Positions 1 through 5,654 of a stretch of DNA of 24,551 nucleotides are shown piece after piece. The first letter of the stretch is position 1; each line of letters begins with the position of its first letter. The position numbers were made by a program, and so were the translations under genes. Origin of the DNA: Patescibacteria group bacterium (GTDB lineage Bacteria; Patescibacteria; Paceibacteria; UBA9973; UBA2103). The notes beneath the pieces are model-generated. The model was not told where the DNA came from. It saw nothing but the letters and a program-made list of their open reading frames with translations, and ran no database searches. The DNA lies in contig JAGWZP010000009.1 in the NCBI GenBank assembly GCA_018968865.1, positions 1 to 24,551 of the forward strand, in the 5' to 3' direction.

Positions 1-9
1 GCTGTCGCG

Positions 10-195
10 ATGGACGACAAAGAGAACCAGCGCGTCCGGGAATTTCAGGAAGCATACAAGAAAGAGTTTGGGGAAGAACTGACGGCCAGTGAAGCGAGCA
101 CACGGCTCCATCAGCTGGTCCAGTTGTATCAGTTCATCTCCCGTCCGCTACTACCTGAACCGCCCGGCACGAGCGACGCTCCGAGCAAAGGCTAG
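10..195 (+). CDS. Small charged hypothetical protein, 61 aa (repeat copy A)
   Basis: Function unknown. The 61-residue protein is hydrophilic and probably helical, with a core reading REFQEAYKKEFGEELT followed by a Leu-rich helix (LHQLVQLYQF) and a Pro-rich tail. It has no signal peptide or membrane segment. A second copy lies at 2764-2949: 48 of 61 residues are identical and there are no gaps, so both copies look like maintained genes. From memory, proteins with an 'FQ..Y...FG.E.....A' core are common in CPR genomes, but I know no assigned role. The ATG sits 6 nt after the place where copy B has TATGCT as its -10 box. Here only the last three bases of that box (GCT) are inside the window. Confidence 0.7.
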   Translation: MDDKENQRVREFQEAYKKEFGEELTASEASTRLHQLVQLYQFISRPLLPEPPGTSDAPSKG

Positions 196-317
196 GCCGC
201 CTGTTTCAGATCGTCCTCTTCGAAGCGCTTTTTAAGCGTGCGAACATTTGCTACTGTACGTCTAACATTTTCGTCGTCGGTGTTCAAAAAGGTGCGAACG
301 TCGTTGATGAATGCCAG
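192..317 (-). pseudogene. C-terminal fragment of an unknown protein (copy A)
   Basis: Read on the minus strand, 41 codons end in a TAG (192-194) that overlaps the TAG of the plus gene (193-195). The frame reads LAFINDVRTFL, then DDENVRRTVANV, then KKRFEEDDLKQAA. Copy B has the same frame with 34 of 41 residues identical. There is no start codon: the frame runs back into an in-frame stop shortly upstream. It is therefore read as the tail of a longer gene, truncated at the same point in both copies. The parent protein is not recognised. Confidence 0.5.
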
Positions 318-407
318 CCGAGTATTACGTAGTCATACTTCGTACGACTGGGGCTAAAACGGCCTACATGTTTACTTAATTGCCCCGCCGGCACGTTTCC
401 CTGCTAC

Positions 408-436
408 TTGCATTGTTTATACTAGCACTGTATACT
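408..436 (+). promoter_or_regulatory. Promoter of the LexA-like gene, TTGCAT-17-TATACT
   Basis: The -35 TTGCAT (408-413) and -10 TATACT (431-436) are 17 bp apart. The predicted start is near 443, leaving a leader of only about 4 nt before the ATG at 447. The interval holds two direct copies of GTTTATAC (415-422, 438-445) and a central GTATAC palindrome (430-435). These are candidate sites for self-repression by the LexA-like product. Confidence 0.65.
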
Positions 437-446
437 GGTTTATACC

Positions 447-1070
447 ATGCTCGAAACACTGACCGACAACGACAAGAAGGCTTTTGCTTTCATCCGCAAC
501 TGGATCATCCGGCACGGAGAAGGCCCGACGCTCAGAGAGATTAACCTGTTCACGGGTAAATCATCCCCTCGCTCCGCAAGCCTCCTCGTTGAACGTCTCG
601 TTGAAGCTGGTTTGATCAAGAAGGCCGGACGAAAATTCAGACTCGCTGATGGTGCTATCGATCGCAGAAGCTCAGTATCCACAGTGAACATTCCTTTGGT
701 TGGGTCGGTCGCCTGTGGCGCACCCATTTTGGCCGAGCAAAACGTAGAGACCTACATCCCTGTTTCCACTGCCTGGGCCAAAAAAGGAGGCAAGTACTTT
801 CTTTTGCGGGCGAAGGGCACGTCGATGAACAAGGCGGGTATTGAGGACGGAAGCATCGTTTTGGTACGGCAGCAGAACAGCGCTCAGAACGGAGACAAAG
901 TTGTTGCGCTTATCAACGACGAAGCGACCGTCAAGATTTTCGAGAAGACTTCAAATGCTGTGATCCTCCGTCCTAAATCTACAGACCCGGAGCACAAGCC
1001 GATTGTATTAACAGAAAACTGTGAGATTCAGGGGGTCGTCATCACAGTGCTTCCTCCTGACCTCCATTAA
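447..1070 (+). CDS. LexA/UmuD-type self-cleaving transcriptional repressor
   Basis: Predicted cytoplasmic repressor that cleaves itself in response to DNA damage (RecA-type signal), 207 aa, close to usual LexA length. Residues 1-67 form a winged-helix domain (FIRNWIIRHGEGPTLREI, then ASLLVERLVEAGLIKK). Residues 80-205 are an S24 peptidase domain. The likely scissile bond is C90-G91 in VGSVACGAP. The catalytic Ser is S126 in GTSM and the Lys is K163 in EATVK. LexA usually has Ala-Gly at the cut site; Cys-Gly is known in UmuD. Two small genes follow at 10-bp gaps, so it probably heads a three-gene operon. It could be the host lexA or a mobile-element repressor; its position between direct repeats favours an accessory role. 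Confidence 0.88.
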   Translation: MLETLTDNDKKAFAFIRNWIIRHGEGPTLREINLFTGKSSPRSASLLVERLVEAGLIKKAGRKFRLADGAIDRRSSVSTVNIPLVGSVACGAPILAEQNVETYIPVSTAWAKKGGKYFLLRAKGTSMNKAGIEDGSIVLVRQQNSAQNGDKVVALINDEATVKIFEKTSNAVILRPKSTDPEHKPIVLTENCEIQGVVITVLPPDLH

Positions 1071-1080
1071 GGAAATAATT

Positions 1081-1284
1081 ATGGCACTTGGAAAACACAC
1101 AAGAACCGGTCAGGGCACCTTTCGTCGTGAACGTTCGGATTCGCTCGTGAAGAACTTGAAACAGGAATACCCGGAGTTCGAAAACATTAATGGCAACACC
1201 AAGCTAGGCACTCTCAAGGAGAAGTTTGGTGTCGATTCGCTCGACGCGGTGCGCAAGGCGTTGAGAAAGCAAAACGAAGATTAA
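1081..1284 (+). CDS. Small basic hypothetical protein, 67 aa
   Basis: Not recognised by name. Start ATG at 1081 is chosen over the longer frame because it follows the LexA-like stop by 10 bp and has AAGGAA upstream. The 67-residue protein begins MALGKHTRTGQGTFRRERSD, is basic at the N-terminus, and then has an LVKNLKQEYPEF helix and a KLGTLKEKFGVDSLDAVRKAL segment that could be a small DNA-binding or adaptor fold. The 'GTFRRERSDSLV' opening suggests a flexible tail. It lies between a LexA-type repressor and a DUF3892 gene with about 10-bp gaps on both sides, so all three are probably co-transcribed and under LexA-like control. Confidence 0.7.
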   Translation: MALGKHTRTGQGTFRRERSDSLVKNLKQEYPEFENINGNTKLGTLKEKFGVDSLDAVRKALRKQNED

Positions 1285-1294
1285 CACTATCGCT

Positions 1295-1579
1295 ATGGCT
1301 AACTGTCAAATTACGTGCATTACCAAGCCCAACGTGAATAGCTCGCATGAGCACATCACTCACGTCGGCAACCCGAGCGTTCCTTGGAAGCTGACTGTGG
1401 AACAAGTGATAAAGAACATCGACAACGGAGTCGACACTTTCTACGTAGTGGACCCCCGAAACGGGAAGACTGCCTATGTTGGAGTGCAGCGACCCGCTGG
1501 ACGGCGAGCTTATATTCAAACGTACGCAGATGGCGATTGGAACAATAACCTCTTGTCCCTCAATCAGTGTCCTCTATAG
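1295..1579 (+). CDS. DUF3892 family protein
   Basis: A 94-residue protein matching the DUF3892 pattern: an N-terminal ITCITKP...HEHITHVG, a central W-x(5)-EQVIKNIDNG-x-D-TFYVVD, and a C-terminal RAYIQTYADGDWNNNLLSL. Length is typical of the family. Biochemical function is unknown. It has no signal peptide or membrane segment. It is the third gene after the LexA-like repressor, 10 bp behind the 67-aa gene, and has no clear Shine-Dalgarno of its own, which fits translational coupling. Position suggests a damage-induced or mobile-element cargo gene, but that is inference. Confidence 0.82.
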   Translation: MANCQITCITKPNVNSSHEHITHVGNPSVPWKLTVEQVIKNIDNGVDTFYVVDPRNGKTAYVGVQRPAGRRAYIQTYADGDWNNNLLSLNQCPL

Positions 1580-1700
1580 GCGATGGTAAGCCAGTTGTGA
1601 TCGTTGTCTCGTAATGTTCGACGGCTCAGTATTCTTGTCCGCATGAAGAAGTTCTGCTGACGTCGTTGCCTCGCAGGCACGTTTCCACGTCTTTACCGGA

Positions 1701-1722
1701 CCAGTCTCGCGAGAGAGACTGG
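1701..1722. repeat. Perfect inverted repeat in front of the RHH gene
   Basis: CCAGTCTC (1701-1708) and GAGACTGG (1715-1722) are exact inverted arms around a 6-bp centre. The element ends 4 bp before the ATG of the ribbon-helix-helix gene. It could be an operator bound by that protein or an mRNA hairpin masking the start. Confidence 0.6.
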
Positions 1723-1726
1723 TCGC

Positions 1727-1885
1727 ATGGCCCGCGTAACAGTCACGTTCTCCGTCTCGCTCCCGCCGGAAATGGCGGCAGAGCTCGAAGACATTCAGAA
1801 GAAAGAGCATCGCACACGCTCCGAGCTCGTTCGTGAGGCCCTGCGCCGCTATATCACTGCTGCGATAAATGTGCGCGCTGAGTAG
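1727..1885 (+). CDS. Ribbon-helix-helix (CopG/MetJ-type) DNA-binding protein, 52 aa
   Basis: A 52-residue frame reading MARVTVTFSVSLPPEMAAEL and continuing with a helix and RTRSELVREALRRYI, followed by a short tail. This is the classic RHH layout: a beta-strand with alternating small and polar residues (VTFSVSLP), then two helices, the second starting at the RSEL turn. Such proteins dimerise and insert the strand into the DNA major groove; many are antitoxins or plasmid copy regulators. No toxin gene follows directly. The next gene, a NYN nuclease, lies 40 bp downstream with its own promoter, so an antitoxin role is possible but unproven. The inverted repeat ending 4 bp upstream is a good self-regulatory site. 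Confidence 0.8.
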   Translation: MARVTVTFSVSLPPEMAAELEDIQKKEHRTRSELVREALRRYITAAINVRAE

Positions 1886-1891
1886 GGTGGG

Positions 1892-1919
1892 TTTACGCGC
1901 CTAATTGAGATGCTAGTAT
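1892..1919 (+). promoter_or_regulatory. Promoter of the NYN gene, TTTACG-16-TAGTAT with TGC extension
   Basis: The -10 TAGTAT (1914-1919) has an extended TGC in front, and TTTACG lies 16 bp upstream. Only 6 nt separate the -10 from the GTG at 1926, predicting a leaderless mRNA. The 14-mer TGCTAGTATTTCAG is repeated exactly in front of the ThiF-like gene near 20,190 (minus strand). Confidence 0.65.
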
Positions 1920-1925
1920 TTCAGG

Positions 1926-2615
1926 GTGGATCTATCTGAACTCAAAAAAGAATATCTCATCGCGCAAGAGCTCGGCATTGACGCAAGTTACGGACGCATA
2001 CTAACGATCATCGATTTCGGGAATGTTGACTATTGGTTTGAAGAAGATAGGCAGGATGCCGACAATACCGCCATCCCAGACGATGAGAAGCTCGCTATAG
2101 ACCTTCAAAAACTAAAAGACTTCACGTCCCTTTTCTCAGACCATGTCCGCTTCTATTATGGGCATGATCCGCAAAATGATTCATTGAAGTTCATCATCGC
2201 CGCGAAGAACATTTTCGGTAAAAGCCGCGTCTTCACAAAACCGATCCAAAAGGTCCGCCACCATCTCAGAGCCGAGGAGATACCTACCAATACCAGGACT
2301 ACCTTTGTGGACTCTGACGGTATTTATATACAACTTCCAAAATGCAATTTCGATGTCGAGATAGCAGTCGATGCAATACGATTGAAGGACAACTACGATA
2401 CGTTGGCGCTTTTCTCCGGCGATGCAGACTTTCTTAGTCTTGCTCGGTATCTAAGGAAAAATGGCAAGAAGGTGATTCTGTTCAAGGGCGGGCATATCAC
2501 TTCGGACCTCAGAAGGGAAACCGACAAAATCGTTAATGCCCAGAACATAAAAAGACACATCGTGCAGCTAAAAAAGCGAAAACCTGGCGCAAGGCCAGGT
2601 TCCGCGAATCGTTAA
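1926..2615 (+). CDS. NYN domain (LabA/DUF88-like, PIN-fold) nuclease
   Basis: Predicted metal-dependent ribonuclease of the NYN/LabA group, 229 aa. The first acidic site is in TIIDFGNVDYW (D30, N33). The second cluster is in FDVEIAVDAIRL (D143, D149), and the third is LFSGDADF (D166, D168), followed by a strand-turn KNGKKVILF typical of the fold. The C-terminus is a basic tail (LKKRKPGARPGSANR) that may bind RNA. The start is GTG at 1926, chosen because a strong extended -10 box lies 6 nt upstream. It follows the RHH gene by 40 bp in an island bounded by direct repeats, which suits an accessory or defence function. Its substrate cannot be told from sequence. Confidence 0.85.
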   Translation: MDLSELKKEYLIAQELGIDASYGRILTIIDFGNVDYWFEEDRQDADNTAIPDDEKLAIDLQKLKDFTSLFSDHVRFYYGHDPQNDSLKFIIAAKNIFGKSRVFTKPIQKVRHHLRAEEIPTNTRTTFVDSDGIYIQLPKCNFDVEIAVDAIRLKDNYDTLALFSGDADFLSLARYLRKNGKKVILFKGGHITSDLRRETDKIVNAQNIKRHIVQLKKRKPGARPGSANR

Positions 2616-2729
2616 CCCGTATCCACGGGCAGGTGTAGAAAGTATACACGATAGCGGCGGCTCGGCAAGGTTGTACACAGGTAGTAATGAGTGCGGAACC
2701 ACGTGCCTTGCTGACACATTTCCACCTCT

Positions 2730-2757
2730 TTGACGCCCTTCTCGCCATACCTATGCT
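2730..2757 (+). promoter_or_regulatory. Promoter of repeat-copy-B gene, TTGACG-16-TATGCT
   Basis: TTGACG (2730-2735) and TATGCT (2752-2757) are 16 bp apart, and 6 nt separate the -10 from the ATG at 2764. The repeat alignment begins at the last three bases of this -10 box as far as the window allows comparison. Confidence 0.55.
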
Positions 2758-2763
2758 GTCGCG

Positions 2764-2949
2764 ATGGACGACCAAGAAGCACAGCGCGTCCGGGAGTTCC
2801 AGGAGGCATACAAGGAGGAGTTTGGGGAAGAACTGACGGCTGGCGAAGCGAGCATACGGCTTCATCAGCTGGTCGAGTTGTATCAGCTCATTTCCCGTCC
2901 GCTGCCGCCTGAACCGACTGGCCCGACCGACGCTCCAAAGAAAAGCTAG
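2764..2949 (+). CDS. Small charged hypothetical protein, 61 aa (repeat copy B)
   Basis: Paralogue of the gene at 10-195, with the same length and 13 substitutions, mostly conservative (for example K18E, Q38E, F42L) and concentrated in the Pro-rich tail. It opens MDDQEAQRVREFQEAYKEEF. No fold or function is recognised. A -10 box (TATGCT) lies 6 nt upstream of the ATG, so translation is probably leaderless. Its TAG overlaps the TAG of a minus-strand gene fragment. Retention of the frame in two diverged copies suggests the protein is real. Confidence 0.7.
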   Translation: MDDQEAQRVREFQEAYKEEFGEELTAGEASIRLHQLVELYQLISRPLPPEPTGPTDAPKKS

Positions 2950-3071
2950 GCTGCCTGCTTCAGGTCGTCCTCTTCGAAGCGCCTTTTAAGCGCACGAATG
3001 TTTGCTACAGTACGTCTAACATTCTCGTCGTCGGCACTCAAAAAGGTGCGAACGTCGTCGATGACTGCCAG
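2946..3071 (-). pseudogene. C-terminal fragment of an unknown protein (copy B)
   Basis: The minus frame ends at TAG (2946-2948) and encodes LAVIDDVRTFL, DDENVRRTVANI and RRFEEDDLKQAA. It stays open upstream to about 3095 (adding TKYEL) but then meets a stop with no start codon, so it lacks its N-terminus just like copy A. It lies directly downstream of, and antisense-convergent to, the 61-aa gene. The parent family is not recognised. Confidence 0.5.
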
Positions 3072-3081
3072 CAATTCGTAT

Positions 3082-4098
3082 TTAGTGCAGCGTGGTAAAG
3101 GTCAGGTTGCTGCTGTTTGCGATGGTGTTGGTGTTGTCCTCGGAGATGATGCGGTAGTAGTAGGTCACTCCTGAACTGAGTGATGAGAGCGTTGCCGTAT
3201 GGCCGGTCACCATGGTGGCATCTTTTACGGTAAGCGTTTGGCTCACCGGCATGCTCGAGTTCTGCGAGTAATCGACTTCGCTCGTCGACGGATTATTGGT
3301 TGTCCAGGTGATGGCGGCCGACGTTTTGGTGATCGTACCGACCTGTATGTTTGAGATGGAAAGCGGCTGGGGTGTAGGGGTTGCGGGTAGCGGTTGGGAG
3401 ACGGCGTTTTGCATGACGGCTATTTCCGATTCAAGGTTAGTCACTTGATTTTGCAAATCTGCGACGGTTGCCTGCGTATCCGACAATGCCGACGACAGCT
3501 TGGATATTTGGTCTTGAAGATTCTGCATCGTTTGCTGAGGATCAGCAATCGACGATACATCAATCGGAACATCCGCTGAAGCGGCGGCGGCCTGATCCTG
3601 TATCGATGCCGCGAGCGCATCCCGCGTCTGCGCGTCGAAAACCCCCGTTCCTTTCAATCCCGCCTGCTCCTGCAGATCCTTCACCGCTTTTTCGGTCATT
3701 CCGCCGTAAAATCCCGTCGTTGAGGTCGCGGCTGCGTCTGAAACGCCGGAAAGGAGAGCTTGCAGCGTTTTGACATCATCTCCCGAATCGCCGCGTTTCA
3801 GCGTCCGAGGAAGAACGTCCTTCAAATGCACCTCCTCTGCTTTTGTGCGCAAATCCGCCACTTCGCTGGCGAGAAGTTGATTTTGGATTTGAAGTTGTTG
3901 GAGGACATCAACAAGCGAAGGCGCTGTACTGGTGCCCATAGCGCTCTCCGGCGAGGAGGTCGCGTTTTGCATGCCCATCGCGGCCTCGAGCGCGGCGGCA
4001 AGCGTCTGATGATTGGCAATCGGAAATCGTACGAGGAGTATGCCGAGGAGCGCAGTAGAGAGAACCGCCGAGGCAACAAGGAGCGAAGTCTTCCGCAT
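3082..4098 (-). CDS. Exported coiled-coil protein with peptidoglycan-binding and FN3-like domains
   Basis: A 338-aa surface or envelope protein. Residues 1-25 are an N-terminal hydrophobic segment (KTSLLVASAVLSTALLGILL), a signal or anchor. A first coiled coil (VDVLQQLQIQNQLLASEVADL) precedes a PG_binding_1-like repeat (LKRGDSGDDVKTLQALL, then GFYGGMTEKAVKDLQ). A second coiled coil (LQDQISKLSSAL, VADLQNQVTNLESEI) follows. The last 95 residues resemble a fibronectin type III/purple-phosphatase N-type domain (SAAITWTTNNPSTSEVDY, then GVTYYYRIISED). Predicted role: cell-wall attachment and display of an adhesion-like domain. The ATG coincides with the predicted transcription start of the promoter at 4105-4132, so the mRNA is probably leaderless. 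The stop lies about 10 bp from repeat copy B. Confidence 0.82.
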   Translation of the reverse strand: MRKTSLLVASAVLSTALLGILLVRFPIANHQTLAAALEAAMGMQNATSSPESAMGTSTAPSLVDVLQQLQIQNQLLASEVADLRTKAEEVHLKDVLPRTLKRGDSGDDVKTLQALLSGVSDAAATSTTGFYGGMTEKAVKDLQEQAGLKGTGVFDAQTRDALAASIQDQAAAASADVPIDVSSIADPQQTMQNLQDQISKLSSALSDTQATVADLQNQVTNLESEIAVMQNAVSQPLPATPTPQPLSISNIQVGTITKTSAAITWTTNNPSTSEVDYSQNSSMPVSQTLTVKDATMVTGHTATLSSLSSGVTYYYRIISEDNTNTIANSSNLTFTTLH

Positions 4099-4104
4099 GC
4101 AGAT

Positions 4105-4132
4105 AGATTACCATGTCTCTCTTCTGCTTCAA
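4105..4132 (-). promoter_or_regulatory. Promoter of the FN3 protein gene, TTGAAG-16-TAATCT
   Basis: On the minus strand TTGAAG (4127-4132) and TAATCT (4105-4110) are 16 bp apart, with TG in front of the -10. There are 6 nt between the -10 and the ATG at 4098. The -35 abuts the terminator hairpin of the upstream gene. Confidence 0.6.
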
Positions 4133-4135
4133 GAC

Positions 4136-4172
4136 AAAAAAACCGCCTCGCGGTATGCGAGGCGGTTTTTTT
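4136..4172 (-). terminator. Intrinsic terminator of the Ala-rich protein gene
   Basis: A perfect 9-bp stem (CCGCCTCGC 4143-4151 with GCGAGGCGG 4157-4165) and GGTAT loop is flanked by A7 and T7, so it could terminate in both directions. It lies just downstream of the minus gene ending at 4191. Confidence 0.9.
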
Positions 4173-4190
4173 AGAACACGCACAACTACA

Positions 4191-4724
4191 CTACTTTTTC
4201 GGACAAGCGGCGCGAGCTGTCTTTGCAGCAGCGGTTGCCGTCTTGACTGCGTCGGTGTATGTACTGCGGGCAGTTTTGACTGCGGCGGCATACGTGGCCT
4301 GCGCCGATTTGCGTGCGGTCATAGCGGCCGCATTTGCCGTCTTCACCGCAGTCGCGTAATCGGTCCGTGCCGCCTTTCTGGCCGCTGCGCGAGCAGTCGG
4401 ATCAGTCATAGCGTTTGCAGCAGAGAGAGCCGTATCACGCGCCGTCATGGCGGCGGTCTTGGCGCTCGTCAACGCGGCCTTTGCGGAAGCATTCGCGGTA
4501 TCCCGAGCGGTCATAGCCGCAGTCATAGCTGTGTCTCTTGCCGTTCTCGCCGCTACAGTGGCTGCCTGTTTCGCCTGCGTGGCAGCTACCAAGCACGCGG
4601 TGCGGGTCGTTGTCGAACCGCTCGTCGCGTTCGTCATGGGCGTCGTAGTCTGAGCGGACGCGAGGACGGGAACAAAGCTCGCAACAAACAACGTTCCAAT
4701 CGCTATATGTCTAAGTGTTTTCAT
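4191..4724 (-). CDS. Secreted Ala/Thr/Lys-rich protein with 11-residue repeats
   Basis: A 177-aa protein with a clear signal peptide (KTLRHIAIGTLFVASFVPVL, cleavage after LASA near residue 24) and a short Thr/Ser-rich spacer. The mature part is almost wholly Ala-rich helix. From 61 to 104 it divides into four 11-mers (TARDTAMTAAM, TARDTANASAK, AALTSAKTAAM, TARDTALSAAN). After a Pro-containing break, a second block from about 122 repeats with Tyr and Val-Lys at multiples of 11 (Y123, Y145, Y156; V127, V149, V160). Only two Cys remain, C44 and C174, one at each end of the rod. Periodicity of 11 is typical of right-handed coiled coils and of LEA-3/apolipoprotein-type helices. Function is unknown; an envelope or surface rod is an inference. 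Confidence 0.78.
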   Translation of the reverse strand: MKTLRHIAIGTLFVASFVPVLASAQTTTPMTNATSGSTTTRTACLVAATQAKQAATVAARTARDTAMTAAMTARDTANASAKAALTSAKTAAMTARDTALSAANAMTDPTARAAARKAARTDYATAVKTANAAAMTARKSAQATYAAAVKTARSTYTDAVKTATAAAKTARAACPKK

Positions 4725-4759
4725 CTTTTTATCCTTACATTAATAATATGCTTCTGAGC

Positions 4760-4765
4760 ATTATA
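4760..4765 (-). promoter_or_regulatory. Consensus -10 box (TATAAT) of the Ala-rich protein gene
   Basis: A perfect TATAAT on the minus strand gives a start near 4753 and a leader of about 29 nt, which contains AAGGA 8-10 nt before the ATG. No good -35 was found. Unlike many neighbours, this gene has a real leader and ribosome binding site. Confidence 0.6.
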
Positions 4766-4892
4766 CACCCTGCCCTACCTGTTCTTACACCTTTCGGTGC
4801 ACAATTGTTTCAGCGGCGGGAGTTCCACACCGGAAATGCACGAACGGGGAGTGGATGTTCATTCGCGCCAGCATACCGCGCCTAAAATGGGC

Positions 4893-4898
4893 TAGAAT
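4893..4898 (+). promoter_or_regulatory. -10 box (TAGAAT) of the ABC importer operon
   Basis: TAGAAT is separated by 6 nt from the ATG at 4905, predicting a leaderless transcript. No convincing -35 was found. No Shine-Dalgarno is visible. Confidence 0.5.
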
Positions 4899-4904
4899 AC
4901 ACCT

Positions 4905-5654
4905 ATGATCCGCAGCATCGCGCATCCGCTCACGCGCGCGTGGCATCGCTCCCATCTCATCCGCCATCGGCGGTCGTGGCTCATCATGCTCGTCGTCGTG
5001 GGGATCGCATTTTTACTCGGCGCCTTCGGCGATTTCGGAAACGTCTCGTGGCCCGCGCTTGGCGACGCCGTGCTCCGTACCACCTACCGCCTCGCTTTCG
5101 CCTACGGCATCGCGCTCCTTCTCGGCGTTGCGGTCGCGCTCATCGTCGGCTGGAGCCCGTTTGCCGACGCCCTCTTCCCCGTTTTCGACGTTTTACAAAA
5201 TCTCCCTTCGTTCGCGCTTATTCCGCTCTTCATTTACTTCCTCGGCTTCACCAATCAGATGATCATCCTCTTCGCAGTGAGCTCCATCGTCTGGCCGATC
5301 CTCTTCGCCGTGCTGACTGCGATCAAGAGCGCGCACAGCGACCTCAACGACGCGGCAACCATCTTCGGCGCGACGGGACTCCGGCGCATCCGTTTCTATC
5401 TCGCGCCGCTTTCTTTCCCCGCCATCCTCACCGGCTCCATTGTGGGCATCGCCATCGGCTGGGAATCGGTCATCGGCGCCGAGATCATCGCGAACATTGC
5501 CGGTTTCGGCTCATTCATCAAGGACGCGAGTGCCACCGGCATCAGCCAGGCGTCCATCGCCGGCACACTTGCCATCCTGATCATCGTCTTCATCGTCAAT
5601 CGCCTCATCTGGGCGCCGCTCTTGGACGAGAGCAGCCGACGCTATGCTGAATAG
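4905..5654 (+). CDS. ABC importer permease, SsuC/TauC/NrtB type
   Basis: Inner-membrane permease of 249 aa with about six membrane segments (for example LIMLVVVGIAFLLGAFG, FAYGIALLLGVAVALIVG, LAILIIVFIVNRLIWA). The cytoplasmic coupling loop is present as DAATIFGATGLRRIRFYLAPL, matching the EAA-type motif (A-x(3)-GA-x(13)-P) of the BPD_transp_1 family. In the SsuC/TauC/NrtB group such proteins import sulfonates, taurine, nitrate/cyanate, or pyrimidine precursors (ThiX/ThiY-like). It overlaps the ATPase gene by 11 nt, so the two are co-translated. No periplasmic binding protein gene lies next to it, so the substrate cannot be assigned. Confidence 0.88.
   Translation: MIRSIAHPLTRAWHRSHLIRHRRSWLIMLVVVGIAFLLGAFGDFGNVSWPALGDAVLRTTYRLAFAYGIALLLGVAVALIVGWSPFADALFPVFDVLQNLPSFALIPLFIYFLGFTNQMIILFAVSSIVWPILFAVLTAIKSAHSDLNDAATIFGATGLRRIRFYLAPLSFPAILTGSIVGIAIGWESVIGAEIIANIAGFGSFIKDASATGISQASIAGTLAILIIVFIVNRLIWAPLLDESSRRYAE

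Larger units (their letters stand above)
1..318. repeat. 318-bp direct repeat, copy A (window starts inside or at its edge)
   Basis: This copy aligns base for base, with no insertion or deletion, to 2755-3072 at a constant offset of 2754. Both copies carry a 61-codon plus-strand gene and a convergent minus-strand reading frame whose stop overlaps the plus stop. Similarity fades just after the shared GCCAGC at the right edge. The left edge is not visible because the window begins here. No terminal inverted repeats or transposase were seen. Confidence 0.85.
2755..3072. repeat. 318-bp direct repeat, copy B
   Basis: This is the second copy of 1-318, colinear without gaps. It ends at the GCCAGC shared with copy A, about 10 bp before the stop codon of the FN3 protein gene. 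Substitutions are scattered, and both overlapping reading frames stay open. Confidence 0.85.

Noticed and set aside
2581..2601. Hairpin AACCTGG/CCAGGTT as a terminator of the NYN gene
   Set aside because: It lies inside the last codons of the gene and no U run follows.
1..3072. Insertion sequence or composite transposon
   Set aside because: No transposase, no terminal inverted repeats on the 318-bp units and no target duplication were seen.
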